A stretch of DNA of 64,000 nucleotides from LVI-A0039 sp033105485 (GCA_033105485.1 CP136956.1:806001-870000), one strand, 5' to 3'; counted from the stretch's first letter, positions 26,423 to 39,369 are shown. Program-made: numbers and translations. The notes: generated by a model from the letters alone, not told the origin.

Positions 26423-26611
26423 TTACATCATTTCAGTTAAACGTGCTGTATCTGCTTTAGATACCATTCCACCTTTACGTAATTGTCTTTTTTGTTTAGT
26501 TGACTTATTGTGAGATAAGTGTGAAGTATAAGCGCTACCTCTTTTTAACTTACCGCTACCTGTCTTTTTGAATCTTTTTGTTACTGAAGATTTACTTTTC
26601 ATTTTTGGCAT
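26423..26611 (-). CDS. rpmI: 50S ribosomal protein bL35
   Basis: 62 residues, MPKMKSKSSVTKRFKKTGSG, a very basic protein of the large subunit. AGGAGGTG, 8 bases upstream, fixes the ATG at 26611 rather than an in-frame ATG three codons earlier. First gene of the long transcript that runs to murA. Confidence 0.97.
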   Translation of the reverse strand: MPKMKSKSSVTKRFKKTGSGKLKRGSAYTSHLSHNKSTKQKRQLRKGGMVSKADTARLTEMM

Positions 26612-26631
26612 TGTGTCCACCTCCTAGTCAA

Positions 26632-26757
26632 TAAAAAAATAACTGTGTTTAAAACACACAGTTGTAAAAGTCATTATCTCATCACTATATTATGTGAGTA
26701 AACCTACCGCCTCAACGGGCAATCAGGTGAGAAACTTCTGCTTTTCACAACTTCCCT
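26632..26757 (-). ncRNA. Ribosomal protein leader with attenuator upstream of rpmI
   Basis: The transcript from the promoter at 26761-26789 has a leader of about 140 bases. Its 3' part is a terminator-like hairpin, AACTGTGT paired with ACACAGTT (26641-26663), followed by TTATTTTTTT. Upstream sequences (26664-26757) could form an alternative antiterminator. This is the arrangement of the bL20-controlled leaders of Bacillota; the identity of the ligand is inferred from the genes it precedes. Confidence 0.65.
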
Positions 26758-26760
26758 ATA

Positions 26761-26789
26761 ATTATAGCACATATTACTTGACAATACAA
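26761..26789 (-). promoter_or_regulatory. Promoter of the rpmI-rplT gene block
   Basis: TTGTAT (26784-26789) and TATAAT (26761-26766) on the minus strand are exactly 17 bases apart. The left end of an IS30 remnant begins 28 bases upstream of the -35. Confidence 0.8.
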
Positions 26790-26817
26790 ATTAAAAAATA
26801 AAAATATAAGGGGGAAC

Positions 26818-27196
26818 TGTTAAGTATGAAGTGCGACAAAACTCAAGATTATTGGAATTCGTGCCAATATAGAAAAATAGCTATAAAAATATGAAGAAAT
26901 TTAATAAGCAACTTGAAATTTGCTACTGTGATCCAGGTAAACCTCAACAAAAAGGGCAAGTAGAATGGTTCAACAAACAACTAAGACGTTTCTTTAAGAA
27001 ACATATTCCGTTTAATAGCAAGTGTACAAGGCTTCTTAAACATTGTACTAATATACTCAATAATAAAGAACTAAATGTACTTAACTACCACAGTCCATCA
27101 GGCTTAGAATATTTGATAAAAAAATAGACTAGCAAAAACTAATCTATTGATATAATACGTATAACTAACACTTATAAAAGTGTCGCACTTCTAACT
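26818..27196 (+). mobile_element. Internally deleted IS30-family element
   Basis: About 380 bases with both ends kept. The left end TGTTAAGTATGAAGTGC is the same as that of the full-size copy at 46716, and GAAGTGCGACA at 26828-26838 faces TGTCGCACTTC at 27181-27191. The promoter region and transposase start codon of the full copy are also recognisable, but about 800 bases of coding sequence are missing. Its short size with intact ends makes it a MITE-like element that could move in trans. Confidence 0.85.
26891..27127 (+). pseudogene. IS30 transposase remnant, in-frame deletion derivative
   Basis: A 78-codon frame that joins the first few codons of the transposase (MKKFN, compare MEKFMN) to its last 74 or so. 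The C-terminal part keeps 'YYCDPG'-like 'CYCDPGKPQQKGQVEWFNKQ', including the third catalytic acidic residue, and ends 'LNYHSPSGLEYLIKK' like the complete copy. The HTH and the first two catalytic Asp are lost, so it cannot transpose alone. Whether a peptide is made is unknown; the junction happens to keep the frame open. Confidence 0.85.
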
Positions 27197-27230
27197 TGCT
27201 ATTCCAAACGATATTGTCATAACTACAGCA

Positions 27231-27259
27231 AAAGAAAAAGAATGCTAATCTTGCATTCC
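27231..27259 (-). terminator. Terminator of the nuclease gene
   Basis: Minus-strand GAATGC and GCATTC pair over a 7-base loop, followed by TTTTTCTTTT, 11 bases past the stop codon. Confidence 0.8.
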
Positions 27260-27269
27260 TTAATTGCTG

Positions 27270-28769
27270 TTATTCACATAGCAATCCATCTTTGTCACGA
27301 TCACGACTAACGTTTGCTTTGTACATATTTGTTCCTTTTGGAACTGGTGTAGTGATTCCCGCATTATCCATTTTGGCACAGCTAGAATATTTAGTCGACT
27401 TCTCCCACTTAGCATCGTATTTTCCAGCTGGATTATAATAATATGTTTTTATAATCTTATTAGATGTATTGTATTTCTTCTTTTTTAAGATTTTACCATT
27501 ACTTCGATAATCATAATCATATAATAATTTACCTGCTGTAGTATAAACTTTAGCATCAGTTACTTTTCCATCTGCTTTGAAAGTTGTCTTTTGCTTGAGT
27601 TTTCCGTTAGAATGATACGTCCACGTATACTTCTTTTTTCCAGTGCTAGTGTATTCTATTGCATTTGTTCTTACACCTGATGTATTGTATGTATACTTAC
27701 GTAATACTTTTCCATTACTATGATACGTCCACGTATACTTCTTTTTTCCTGCGCTAGTGTATTCTATTGCATTTGTTCGTACACCTGATGTATTGTATGT
27801 ATACTTACGTAATACTTTTCCATTACTATGGTACGTCCACTTAAATTTATATTTACCCGTACTATAATATTCAATTACTTCTGATTTTACTCCACTTGAA
27901 TAAATATATTTTCTTTTCGTTTTACCATTACTATGGTATGTGTACAGAAATGTCTTTTTCCCACTAGTATTGTATTGAACAGTTTCAGTTCTATTATTTG
28001 CAGTAGTATTTTCATAACTTACTCTCTGTTTTACTTTTCCATTAGTATGATATGTATAAACTTTAAGACGTCTCCCACCTTTAGTTGATTCTACGGCTTT
28101 AGTTTTCACTCCATTTGTATAATACGTTTTTAAAATATGGTTTCCATTATAATTATCTTTAACAACTACCTTTGTATTACTACTTGTATAGTTATCATTA
28201 TCAAATGAATATGATTTTAAAACACCATCAATTTTATACGAAACAGAATAACTGGTTGGAATTTGCGTTTTAGTATTTGGATACTTAATCGTTGCACTAA
28301 AACTTGTAACTTGCTTTCCACTTTGCTCAGCTTTTAATATTTCTTGTTCAAAACTATACTGAGGGCCACCAGCACGGTTAACACTACTTGCTTGCGGTGT
28401 AATATTATATGCATTACTTACTCCACCTAAACTATCAGCAATTACATGGCCTTCATCTAAATCTGACTGTTCTGTTCCCGGTACTTTCGCTTCATCGGAA
28501 CAATATCTTCCCGTTGAGTTGACTGGTTCTTTACTATCATTTTGTAAAACTATATCTTCAGCCGTCACTTTATACAATTGCCCTGTACCATTTGTATAAG
28601 CAAAATAATCACGATTCGCATAACTACTGTCAAACCCAATATCGACCTTAGCATTAGCTACTCTCGTCCCGCTTAAGTTACATGCATCAACTGAAATTGT
28701 TGCAGCACTTACCACTGTAACTGATGATGCCATCAGCACAGTTAAAACTAATAATAACTTTAGTTTCAT
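27270..28769 (-). CDS. Secreted DNA/RNA nuclease with YwqK-like repeats and Excalibur domain
   Basis: 499 residues. A signal peptide (1-22, MKLKLLLVLTVLMASSVTVV, cut near VSA) leads to an Endonuclea_NS_2-type domain (about 50-185) with 'DEGHVIADSLGG' (His108) and 'ITPQASSVNRAGGPQ' (Asn131), the general base and metal ligand of this family. Residues 200-455 are repeats of about 18 residues of the type YHSNGK..KYTYNTSG, two per 36-residue unit. The end (about 460-499) is an Excalibur calcium-binding motif, DRDKDGLLCE. The nuclease should act outside the cell on DNA or RNA, for nutrients or against competitors. It follows the M23 gene by 55 bases with GGAG before its ATG; a TATAAT in the gap may add a private promoter. 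Domain calls are from motif recognition. Confidence 0.82.
   Translation of the reverse strand: MKLKLLLVLTVLMASSVTVVSAATISVDACNLSGTRVANAKVDIGFDSSYANRDYFAYTNGTGQLYKVTAEDIVLQNDSKEPVNSTGRYCSDEAKVPGTEQSDLDEGHVIADSLGGVSNAYNITPQASSVNRAGGPQYSFEQEILKAEQSGKQVTSFSATIKYPNTKTQIPTSYSVSYKIDGVLKSYSFDNDNYTSSNTKVVVKDNYNGNHILKTYYTNGVKTKAVESTKGGRRLKVYTYHTNGKVKQRVSYENTTANNRTETVQYNTSGKKTFLYTYHSNGKTKRKYIYSSGVKSEVIEYYSTGKYKFKWTYHSNGKVLRKYTYNTSGVRTNAIEYTSAGKKKYTWTYHSNGKVLRKYTYNTSGVRTNAIEYTSTGKKKYTWTYHSNGKLKQKTTFKADGKVTDAKVYTTAGKLLYDYDYRSNGKILKKKKYNTSNKIIKTYYYNPAGKYDAKWEKSTKYSSCAKMDNAGITTPVPKGTNMYKANVSRDRDKDGLLCE
27612..27827 (-). repeat. Tandem 108-bp repeat inside the nuclease gene
   Basis: Two units, 27612-27719 and 27720-27827, differ at only a few positions (I count three). 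Each encodes 36 residues, two YwqK-like half-repeats. The neighbouring repeats are much more diverged at DNA level, so this duplication is recent and the array is expandable by slippage. Confidence 0.88.
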
Positions 28770-28824
28770 TTTAACTCCTTCTAACTCAGATTATACAACT
28801 TGTCCTCAACCTGGCTTGTGTGTT

Positions 28825-31800
28825 CTATGTATAAATATAATATTGCTCTTCCTCAAGGCCCTCATAGTGCTCATCTGTTATTACTATCTCTTCCTCATCA
28901 ATTTGTTCTTGTGCATAACTATCAACCTCTTTTAACATTGTTCCGATTGTCGGATTATTAATTAGTATACTACGTGCTGAAAGTCCACTAAAGCTAACTA
29001 AGTTTTCTGGATTAGTTATATTTTCATCCCAACGGTAACGATCCTTATCAGTATCCTCAAATACTTCATAATGTAAGTGCATTCCACTCGTGTTACCACT
29101 GTTACCCATTTTTGCAATCTTAGTTGAATATGACACCTTATCTCCGATATTAGCATATACATCTGATAGGTGCATATAAACAGTAAAATAGTTTCGACCA
29201 TTAACTGTGTGATACAACACTAGATAATTACCTTGTCCTCCATTACAGTTATTTCCTAGATATCCTCCCCACTTACTACAAGCGGTACCTTTTCCAATTA
29301 CTGTTCCTGGAGCTGAGGCATAAATATTTTGTGCCCCACTAACACTACCAATGTCAATCCCATTATGGCCACTATAACATCTATAACGACATGTTATCAC
29401 ACCATTTTTTACTGGTACTCTGAAATAGTTTTTGATATTTGAAGTTGTATTAGTTGTGTTATCAGTTTTAAATGTTTCACTCGTATTACTCGTTGCTGTT
29501 CCTTTTGAATTATATTTAGTTGTTTGTTTTTGAATTAAATTATTATACTTATCATATGTGTAAATATATCTAGTTTTCACTTTTCCATTTGAATGATAAT
29601 AATAATTTCTTAAAAGTTTTTTACTACTATTATACTTACGGTGATTTGTACGACGTCCACTAGTGTTATAAGTTTCAAGTTCTACTATACTTCCGTTTGT
29701 TCGTAATGAACGATATTCTTTGCGTTTTCCATTTGAATAGTATGTTCTTTCCACTTTTAGGTGACCATTTGAATAATAATCTCGATTAACTAATAACTTT
29801 CTACTACTGTTGTAGACACGATAATCTTTAATCGCTCCACTAGAACTATATTTGTATATCTTGCTTGTTCGTCCATTTGTAAAATAAGTTGTTTTATTAC
29901 TCATTTTCCCATTTGAGTAATAAGTTATATATTCAGTTTTCTTGCTATTTTTATATGTGTACTTCTTTCGTAGAACTCCATTTTGATAATAGCTCTTAGT
30001 TCCGGTTCCGTTTTTCAAATCGTTGACCCAACCATTCTTCTTAGGATTTGAACTGTTACTGCTTGAAATTATATTACCTTTAGAATCATATTTATATGTT
30101 TTACTAATTTTATTATTGAAGTACAAATCTTTATACTTTAATTTCCCGTTGTTATATCGATACCTTGTACTTATTTGACCATTCCAATCATATAAGTATT
30201 TCTTAGTCATTTTTCCATTTGAACTATAAGTTCGATATTCACGTTTTACACCCCAATCATAATCATAATAACTGCTATACTTCCCATTTGTATAATAGTT
30301 ATAAATCTTATCAACATATCCATAAGTATATGTTGTAATCTTCGTGCGTTTTCCATTTTTATAAGAAATCATTTTGGTTTTATTCCCATTACCATCGTAA
30401 AAGTGTTGACTTGTAAACTTCCCATTATTATAATTGTATACTTTTAAATAATTCCCATAATTAAATAATTCGTATTTACTTTTTTTCCCCGATGAAGTGT
30501 AAGTAGTTCTTGACTTTAAATTCCAATTCTGATATGTTTCTGAGAGTGTAAGAACTCCGTTAGTCCACTTCTTGTAACTAGTTTTCATTCCACTAGTGTT
30601 ATATGCTGTTTGCTCAACTTTCTTTCCGTTTGAATTATAAATATATTCTTTAAGTGGCATCCCATTATTCCACTCTTCATATCTTATTTTGTTACCAGCA
30701 GTATTATATCTAGTTAATGTTTTTAAATTCCAATTCTGATATGTTTCAACTAATATCAACTTCCCATCTTGATATTCTTCATATTTGGTTTTCATCCAGC
30801 TGCTGTTGTAATATGTTATATTTATAAGTTTTCCATTTTGATAATTATACTCACGTGTCTTTACATAATTTTTCCAAAGTTCTCGATATGTAATTACTCC
30901 GGAGTTATTATAACTTCGCTTATCTACTGCTTCACCATTATTATATTTTTCATAATAGCTTATTTTTCCATTTGTATAATATGTACGTTTTTCATATAAT
31001 ACATTGTTTTGATATGTCTCGTATTGACTTTTCACACCATTCAAATATATTGTTTTGTTTATTAAATTATTATTTTGATACTCTTCAATTAATGTGCGTT
31101 TCCCATTTTGCCACGTTTCATACTTTATTTTTTGCCCTGATTTATTATATGTTGTTCTATTGATTAATTGTCCATTTTGATAGTTTTCAACTATTGTTAA
31201 ATCTCCATCTATATAAGTTAGGTGCTTACTAATTTCTTGATTTAAATAGTTTGTTTCACTTGTTACTTCCCCATCTTGATATAAAGTCTTATGGATTATT
31301 TCCCCATCTTGGTCATAATCAATAACCTCAACCACTTCAGCATTTTGATATAAATACTTTTTTGTTAATGTCGCATTGTGAAAAACACTTTTAGTTTCTA
31401 GTTGACCATTATTGTACGTTAGATACAATTGCTGATGACCATCAAGATCATAATGTATTTGATCAGTAAGTTGCTCATTCGTGTACTTTTTGATAATTGT
31501 TTGTTCATTAGTATATAACTCACTTAGAACTAGTTTTTCATCCTTATATATATCTTTTTGAACTAATTGATTAGCTTCATAATATTCTACGCTTGCAAAT
31601 TTACTTTTATTATACGTTTCGACTTTAATCAAATTGCTGTCTTCAAAATATTTTTTAACAGTTAATTGATTGTCATCGTAATTACTAATAGTGTAGTCAC
31701 TTTCTGAATCATACATATATCTAGTTTTCAAACTTTGATTATCATCATATATTTCATATTTGGTAACTACATTGTCTGAATAATATCTTATTGATTTAAC

Positions 31801-32253
31801 TAACTGCTCTTCATATGTTGTTTTTTTTACAATATTGTGATTATAATCATAATAAATTACATTATCTAATACTCCCATCGTATAGAACTCTATTCTATAA
31901 TTTCCGATGTCATCAGATATTCGTCTTTCAGACAATTTGTTATTCAAATCATATTTCTCATAATCACCATTTTGTTGTTCAACTTCAATTTCTTGTTCCT
32001 TGTCAATATCAGAACTTACTGTATTGTCAATTAGTGATTCTTCATCAATATTAGAATCAATTGATTCTTCTAGTTGTGATTGCTCTTCCCCAAGATCCTC
32101 ACTCATAATTTCAATTTCAGTTACTACTTGAGACTCACTGTCTACAACTTCACTGCCTTGATTTAAATTTCCCCTAAATACTTCACTTGCATCAAGTGAT
32201 ACCTCAATAACAAAAAAAGAAATTAACATAAATGCTAATACTCGTTTTTTCAT
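28825..32253 (-). CDS. Secreted M23 metallopeptidase on a long YwqK/MORN-like repeat stalk
   Basis: 1142 residues from the ATG at 32253, which has AAAAGG 6 bases upstream; longer readings begin in the promoter. A signal peptide or anchor (about 1-22) is followed by an acidic stretch (25-100). Then some 800 residues of short repeats follow, rich in Tyr, Asn, Gly and Lys (patterns such as YQNGKLINITYYN and YHSNGKVKTRYIYT), including one MORN-like piece 'NDLKNGTGTKSYYQNG'. The LytM/M23 domain (about 945-1090) has 'GHNGIDIG' (His963, Asp967) and 'MHLHYEVF' (His1059, His1061), the full zinc set, plus four Cys that could form disulfides. An acidic tail closes the protein. It should cleave peptidoglycan cross-bridges; whether its own or that of other species is unknown. 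Upstream partner of the nuclease. Confidence 0.85.
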   Translation of the reverse strand: MKKRVLAFMLISFFVIEVSLDASEVFRGNLNQGSEVVDSESQVVTEIEIMSEDLGEEQSQLEESIDSNIDEESLIDNTVSSDIDKEQEIEVEQQNGDYEKYDLNNKLSERRISDDIGNYRIEFYTMGVLDNVIYYDYNHNIVKKTTYEEQLVKSIRYYSDNVVTKYEIYDDNQSLKTRYMYDSESDYTISNYDDNQLTVKKYFEDSNLIKVETYNKSKFASVEYYEANQLVQKDIYKDEKLVLSELYTNEQTIIKKYTNEQLTDQIHYDLDGHQQLYLTYNNGQLETKSVFHNATLTKKYLYQNAEVVEVIDYDQDGEIIHKTLYQDGEVTSETNYLNQEISKHLTYIDGDLTIVENYQNGQLINRTTYNKSGQKIKYETWQNGKRTLIEEYQNNNLINKTIYLNGVKSQYETYQNNVLYEKRTYYTNGKISYYEKYNNGEAVDKRSYNNSGVITYRELWKNYVKTREYNYQNGKLINITYYNSSWMKTKYEEYQDGKLILVETYQNWNLKTLTRYNTAGNKIRYEEWNNGMPLKEYIYNSNGKKVEQTAYNTSGMKTSYKKWTNGVLTLSETYQNWNLKSRTTYTSSGKKSKYELFNYGNYLKVYNYNNGKFTSQHFYDGNGNKTKMISYKNGKRTKITTYTYGYVDKIYNYYTNGKYSSYYDYDWGVKREYRTYSSNGKMTKKYLYDWNGQISTRYRYNNGKLKYKDLYFNNKISKTYKYDSKGNIISSSNSSNPKKNGWVNDLKNGTGTKSYYQNGVLRKKYTYKNSKKTEYITYYSNGKMSNKTTYFTNGRTSKIYKYSSSGAIKDYRVYNSSRKLLVNRDYYSNGHLKVERTYYSNGKRKEYRSLRTNGSIVELETYNTSGRRTNHRKYNSSKKLLRNYYYHSNGKVKTRYIYTYDKYNNLIQKQTTKYNSKGTATSNTSETFKTDNTTNTTSNIKNYFRVPVKNGVITCRYRCYSGHNGIDIGSVSGAQNIYASAPGTVIGKGTACSKWGGYLGNNCNGGQGNYLVLYHTVNGRNYFTVYMHLSDVYANIGDKVSYSTKIAKMGNSGNTSGMHLHYEVFEDTDKDRYRWDENITNPENLVSFSGLSARSILINNPTIGTMLKEVDSYAQEQIDEEEIVITDEHYEGLEEEQYYIYT

Positions 32254-32283
32254 CATATACCTTTTCTTTCTCAATCTATATAT

Positions 32284-32314
32284 ATGATAGCACAGTTTTA
32301 GCACACTTGTGCAA
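32284..32314 (-). promoter_or_regulatory. Weak candidate promoter of the M23 gene
   Basis: Minus-strand TTGCAC (32309-32314) and TATCAT (32284-32289), spacing 19, just past the terminator of the upstream membrane-protein gene. Confidence 0.35.
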
Positions 32315-32319
32315 CTTTA

Positions 32320-32353
32320 TAAAAAAATAGTACTTATCTCTCGATAAATACTA
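32320..32353 (-). terminator. Terminator overlapping the stop codon of the 32334 gene
   Basis: AGTATTTATC pairs with GATAAGTACT across a 4-base loop, then seven T. The stop codon TAA lies in the 3' arm, so the coding end and terminator are fused. Confidence 0.85.
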
Positions 32354-32741
32354 CTTCTCCACTTTGTTCGGTTTTTAAAATTCTGTAAATACCCGTAATG
32401 ATTAAAACTTGAATTAATAAGAATAAACCCATTATTAATAAATTTGCATGTAATGTTAAGATTGAAATCGAACACATAACTACTAAAACTAAAACATATA
32501 AAACATCAGCTTGTTTTCTAGAACGGTAAATCTCTTTATCATCGATTAGTGTATAGATTTTTTGATCTTGAACCGTAGGTACAAAATGAACAGTACCCTC
32601 ACATTCTAGTTCAGTTAAGTCTTCAAAACACTCAAACTCAATTCGTTCATCAACCTCAATTGAATATGAATCTACTTTCCCATCACTTAAACAAGTCACA
32701 ATTCTCTCTTTACTTGATTTGTTATTTATAGTTATTAACAT
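32334..32741 (-). CDS. Small two-helix membrane protein, unknown
   Basis: 135 residues. The N-terminal half (1-75) is soluble, acidic and beta-like; then two hydrophobic segments (about 80-98 and 102-122) are separated by a short turn, with a polar tail. GGAG lies 9 bases before the ATG, and an extended -10 box is upstream. It is divergent from nox and separated from the M23 gene by a terminator, so it is a single-gene unit. I recognise no family. The helices suggest an inner-membrane hairpin with both ends on the same side. Confidence 0.7.
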   Translation of the reverse strand: MLITINNKSSKERIVTCLSDGKVDSYSIEVDERIEFECFEDLTELECEGTVHFVPTVQDQKIYTLIDDKEIYRSRKQADVLYVLVLVVMCSISILTLHANLLIMGLFLLIQVLIITGIYRILKTEQSGEVVFIER

Positions 32742-32773
32742 TTGCCTAACTCCAATTATCTTTTATCTATAGT

Positions 32774-32782
32774 ATTATAACA
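32774..32782 (-). promoter_or_regulatory. Extended -10 promoter of the 32334 gene
   Basis: Minus-strand TGTTATAAT, 33 bases before the ATG at 32741. It lies only 8 bases from the direct repeats controlling nox on the other strand. Confidence 0.55.
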
Positions 32783-32790
32783 TTAAGTGT

Positions 32791-32824
32791 CATGATATGC
32801 ACATGATATTACACATGATATAAT
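32791..32824 (+). promoter_or_regulatory. nox: nox promoter with three CATGATAT repeats
   Basis: CATGATAT occurs at 32791-32798, 32802-32809 and 32814-32821, steps of 11 and 12 bases, so on one DNA face. The third copy runs into TATAAT (32819-32824). There is no good -35, which fits an activator bound to the repeats. GGAGG precedes the ATG at 32844. Confidence 0.6.
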
Positions 32825-32843
32825 TAGCATAAATGGAGGATAT

Positions 32844-34202
32844 ATGAAAAAAGAGAAAATTATTGTAATAGGAACTAACCATGCAGGTACTTACGCAGTG
32901 TCAACGCTTGCAGATAACTATAAGGATACAGTTGATGTTGTCACTTATGACGCTAACAACAACATTTCATTTTTGGGATGTGGGATGGCACTTTGGATTG
33001 GTGGAGTAATTGATTCTGCAGACGGATTATTTTACGCAACACCAGAAAGCCTACGTGCTAAAGGTATTACTGTTCACATGGAACACTTAGTTGAAGGAGT
33101 GGATACTGATAGCAAAACAATTAAGATCCGTAATAACCATGGTGAATTAATTGAGGATACATATGACAAACTAATTATTGCTGTTGGTTCTTGGCCAATT
33201 AAACCCAACATCGAAGGTATTGACTTAGAAAATGTAATTTATGCAAAATTATATCAACATGCAGTACATGCTAAAGAACTTATGAAAGATGAAAGTATAA
33301 AACGTGTAGCAGTTGTTGGTGGTGGATACATTGGTGTAGAACTTGTTGAATCATTTAAAGAAAATGGTAAAGAGGCCGTTCTAATAACAGATGGAGCTGT
33401 ATTAAACCGCTACTTTGATCCAGAATTTACAGATCACATGAGCAAACGTCTTAGTGACAATGGAATTGAAATGCATGAAAATGAACGTGTACAATCAATT
33501 CAAGGTGAAACTAAAGTGACTGGTATTAAGACTGATAAAGGTGAATATCCGGTTGATGCAGTTCTAATGTGTGTTGGATTTGGTGCAAACACAGCCTTCT
33601 TAAATGACTCAGGTATCGAAATGAACGATCGTGGTGTTATTGTAGTTAATAACAAACAACAAACAAATATTGAAGATATTTATGCAATCGGTGATTGTGC
33701 AACAATGTTAAGTAATGCATCTGAACATCCTGAACATATTGCATTAGCAAGTAATGCAGTCCGTAGTGGTATTGTAGCCGGGCATAATGCCGGCGGACTT
33801 GAAATATCTCACAATGGAGTTCAAGGGTCAAATGCAATTCACATTTACGGTTTAACATTAACGTCTACAGGATTAAATACTCTTGGTTGTGAACTTAATG
33901 GATATGAAATTGACAGCGTTACAGTTACTGATACAATCAAAGCTGACTTTATGCCAACAAATGATACTGTTACTTTAAAAATCGTTTGGGATAAAAAGAC
34001 ACTACGTATTCTTGGAGCGCAAATCATGTCAGAAACTGATATTACTCTTGCAACTAACATGTTCTCACTAGCAATTGAAACTGGTTATACAATTGATAAA
34101 CTAGCAACTCTAGATGTATTCTTCTTACCACACTTTAATAAGCCTGAGAATTTTATTACAAAAGCTGGTATTTTAGCATTAAACAAAATAACTAAATATT
34201 AA
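32844..34202 (+). CDS. nox: NADH oxidase (water-forming type) / CoA-disulfide reductase family
   Basis: 452 residues of the FAD/NAD-linked disulfide reductase family. FAD motif 'VIGTNHAGTYA' near 8-18, single redox Cys46 in 'FLGCGMALWIGG', NAD motif 'VAVVGGGYIGVELVE' near 154-168, the second FAD motif 'IYAIGDCA' near 283, and a C-terminal dimerisation domain. The Cys46 context is that of H2O-forming Nox rather than of NADH peroxidase, but the two cannot be fully separated by sequence. It disposes of oxygen and regenerates NAD. The role fits the rubrerythrin gene 5 kb away and the oxygen-sensitive NadA. It is monocistronic. Confidence 0.9.
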   Translation: MKKEKIIVIGTNHAGTYAVSTLADNYKDTVDVVTYDANNNISFLGCGMALWIGGVIDSADGLFYATPESLRAKGITVHMEHLVEGVDTDSKTIKIRNNHGELIEDTYDKLIIAVGSWPIKPNIEGIDLENVIYAKLYQHAVHAKELMKDESIKRVAVVGGGYIGVELVESFKENGKEAVLITDGAVLNRYFDPEFTDHMSKRLSDNGIEMHENERVQSIQGETKVTGIKTDKGEYPVDAVLMCVGFGANTAFLNDSGIEMNDRGVIVVNNKQQTNIEDIYAIGDCATMLSNASEHPEHIALASNAVRSGIVAGHNAGGLEISHNGVQGSNAIHIYGLTLTSTGLNTLGCELNGYEIDSVTVTDTIKADFMPTNDTVTLKIVWDKKTLRILGAQIMSETDITLATNMFSLAIETGYTIDKLATLDVFFLPHFNKPENFITKAGILALNKITKY

Positions 34203-34206
34203 ATTG

Positions 34207-34235
34207 AAAAACTCCTAACGGAGTTTTCTTTTTCT
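34207..34235 (+). terminator. Terminator of nox
   Basis: AAAACTCC and GGAGTTTT pair over a TAAC loop, followed by CTTTTTCT, 5 bases past the stop codon. Confidence 0.88.
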
Positions 34236-34254
34236 GTATATGATAATTGAACAT

Positions 34255-34284
34255 AAAAAAAGGACCTACCAAAAGGTAGATCCT
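34255..34284 (-). terminator. Terminator of rRNA operon A
   Basis: AGGATCTACC and GGTAGGTCCT pair over TTTT, then seven T, just past the 5S gene. Confidence 0.93.
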
Positions 34285-34291
34285 AAATTAA

Positions 34292-34397
<106 letters not shown>

Positions 34398-34436
34398 ATA
34401 AAATTGAGACAACGCTCAAAACTAGATAAGTTAGAG

Positions 34437-37334
<2,898 letters not shown>

Positions 37335-37678
37335 TTTTTTATACTTTGGTTTACGAAAAAATTAATTTTCATATTATATAATGTTTGCAAATTAATTTAG
37401 AAATCATGATTTACCCTTTGTATTTCGAAAAATATAAATTGATAGTATAAATACTATCGGAGATAATCATAATTAAATAAATTTAATTGCGACTCTAACT
37501 TATCCAGTTTTCAACGTTCTTCTTAATGTCGAGAGTAACAACTCTCAAAACTAAATAGATAGGAATTAATACAACCACTTTGTGTTTGGTGTAATTTTTA
37601 TAAGTATTCTTCTTAGTAAGTCTTGAGCCGACTTTACTTGGCTTTAAATGTTTATAGATGTTATCATCATCATTCCCT
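37335..37678 (-). other. 16S-23S spacer, operon A, without tRNA
   Basis: 344 bases, AT-rich. Two processing arms are visible: 37492-37517 pairs with 34411-34436 beyond the 23S 3' end, and 37541-37566 pairs with 39313-39338 in the 16S leader. These give the long double helices cut by RNase III. There is no tRNA gene here. Confidence 0.85.
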
Positions 37679-39228
<1,550 letters not shown>

Positions 39229-39369
39229 TTGTATTCTGTCTCAAATTGTTGTTTTTATAAAACATACATGTTAATGTAATTTGATTTGTTATCTGTCAAT
39301 TCCTTGACAGGGTTCCTATCTATTTAGTTTTCAAAGTTCTTCTTTTTCACTTCATCTTTCGACTCAATA

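Noticed and set aside
3496..26611. TGA as a Trp codon (Mycoplasma code)
   Set aside because: All recognised genes read through with TGG for Trp, and no conserved Trp position falls on TGA.
27500..31800. Regularly spaced repeats as a CRISPR array
   Set aside because: The repeats are codon-phased, degenerate and continue an open frame; they encode protein repeats.
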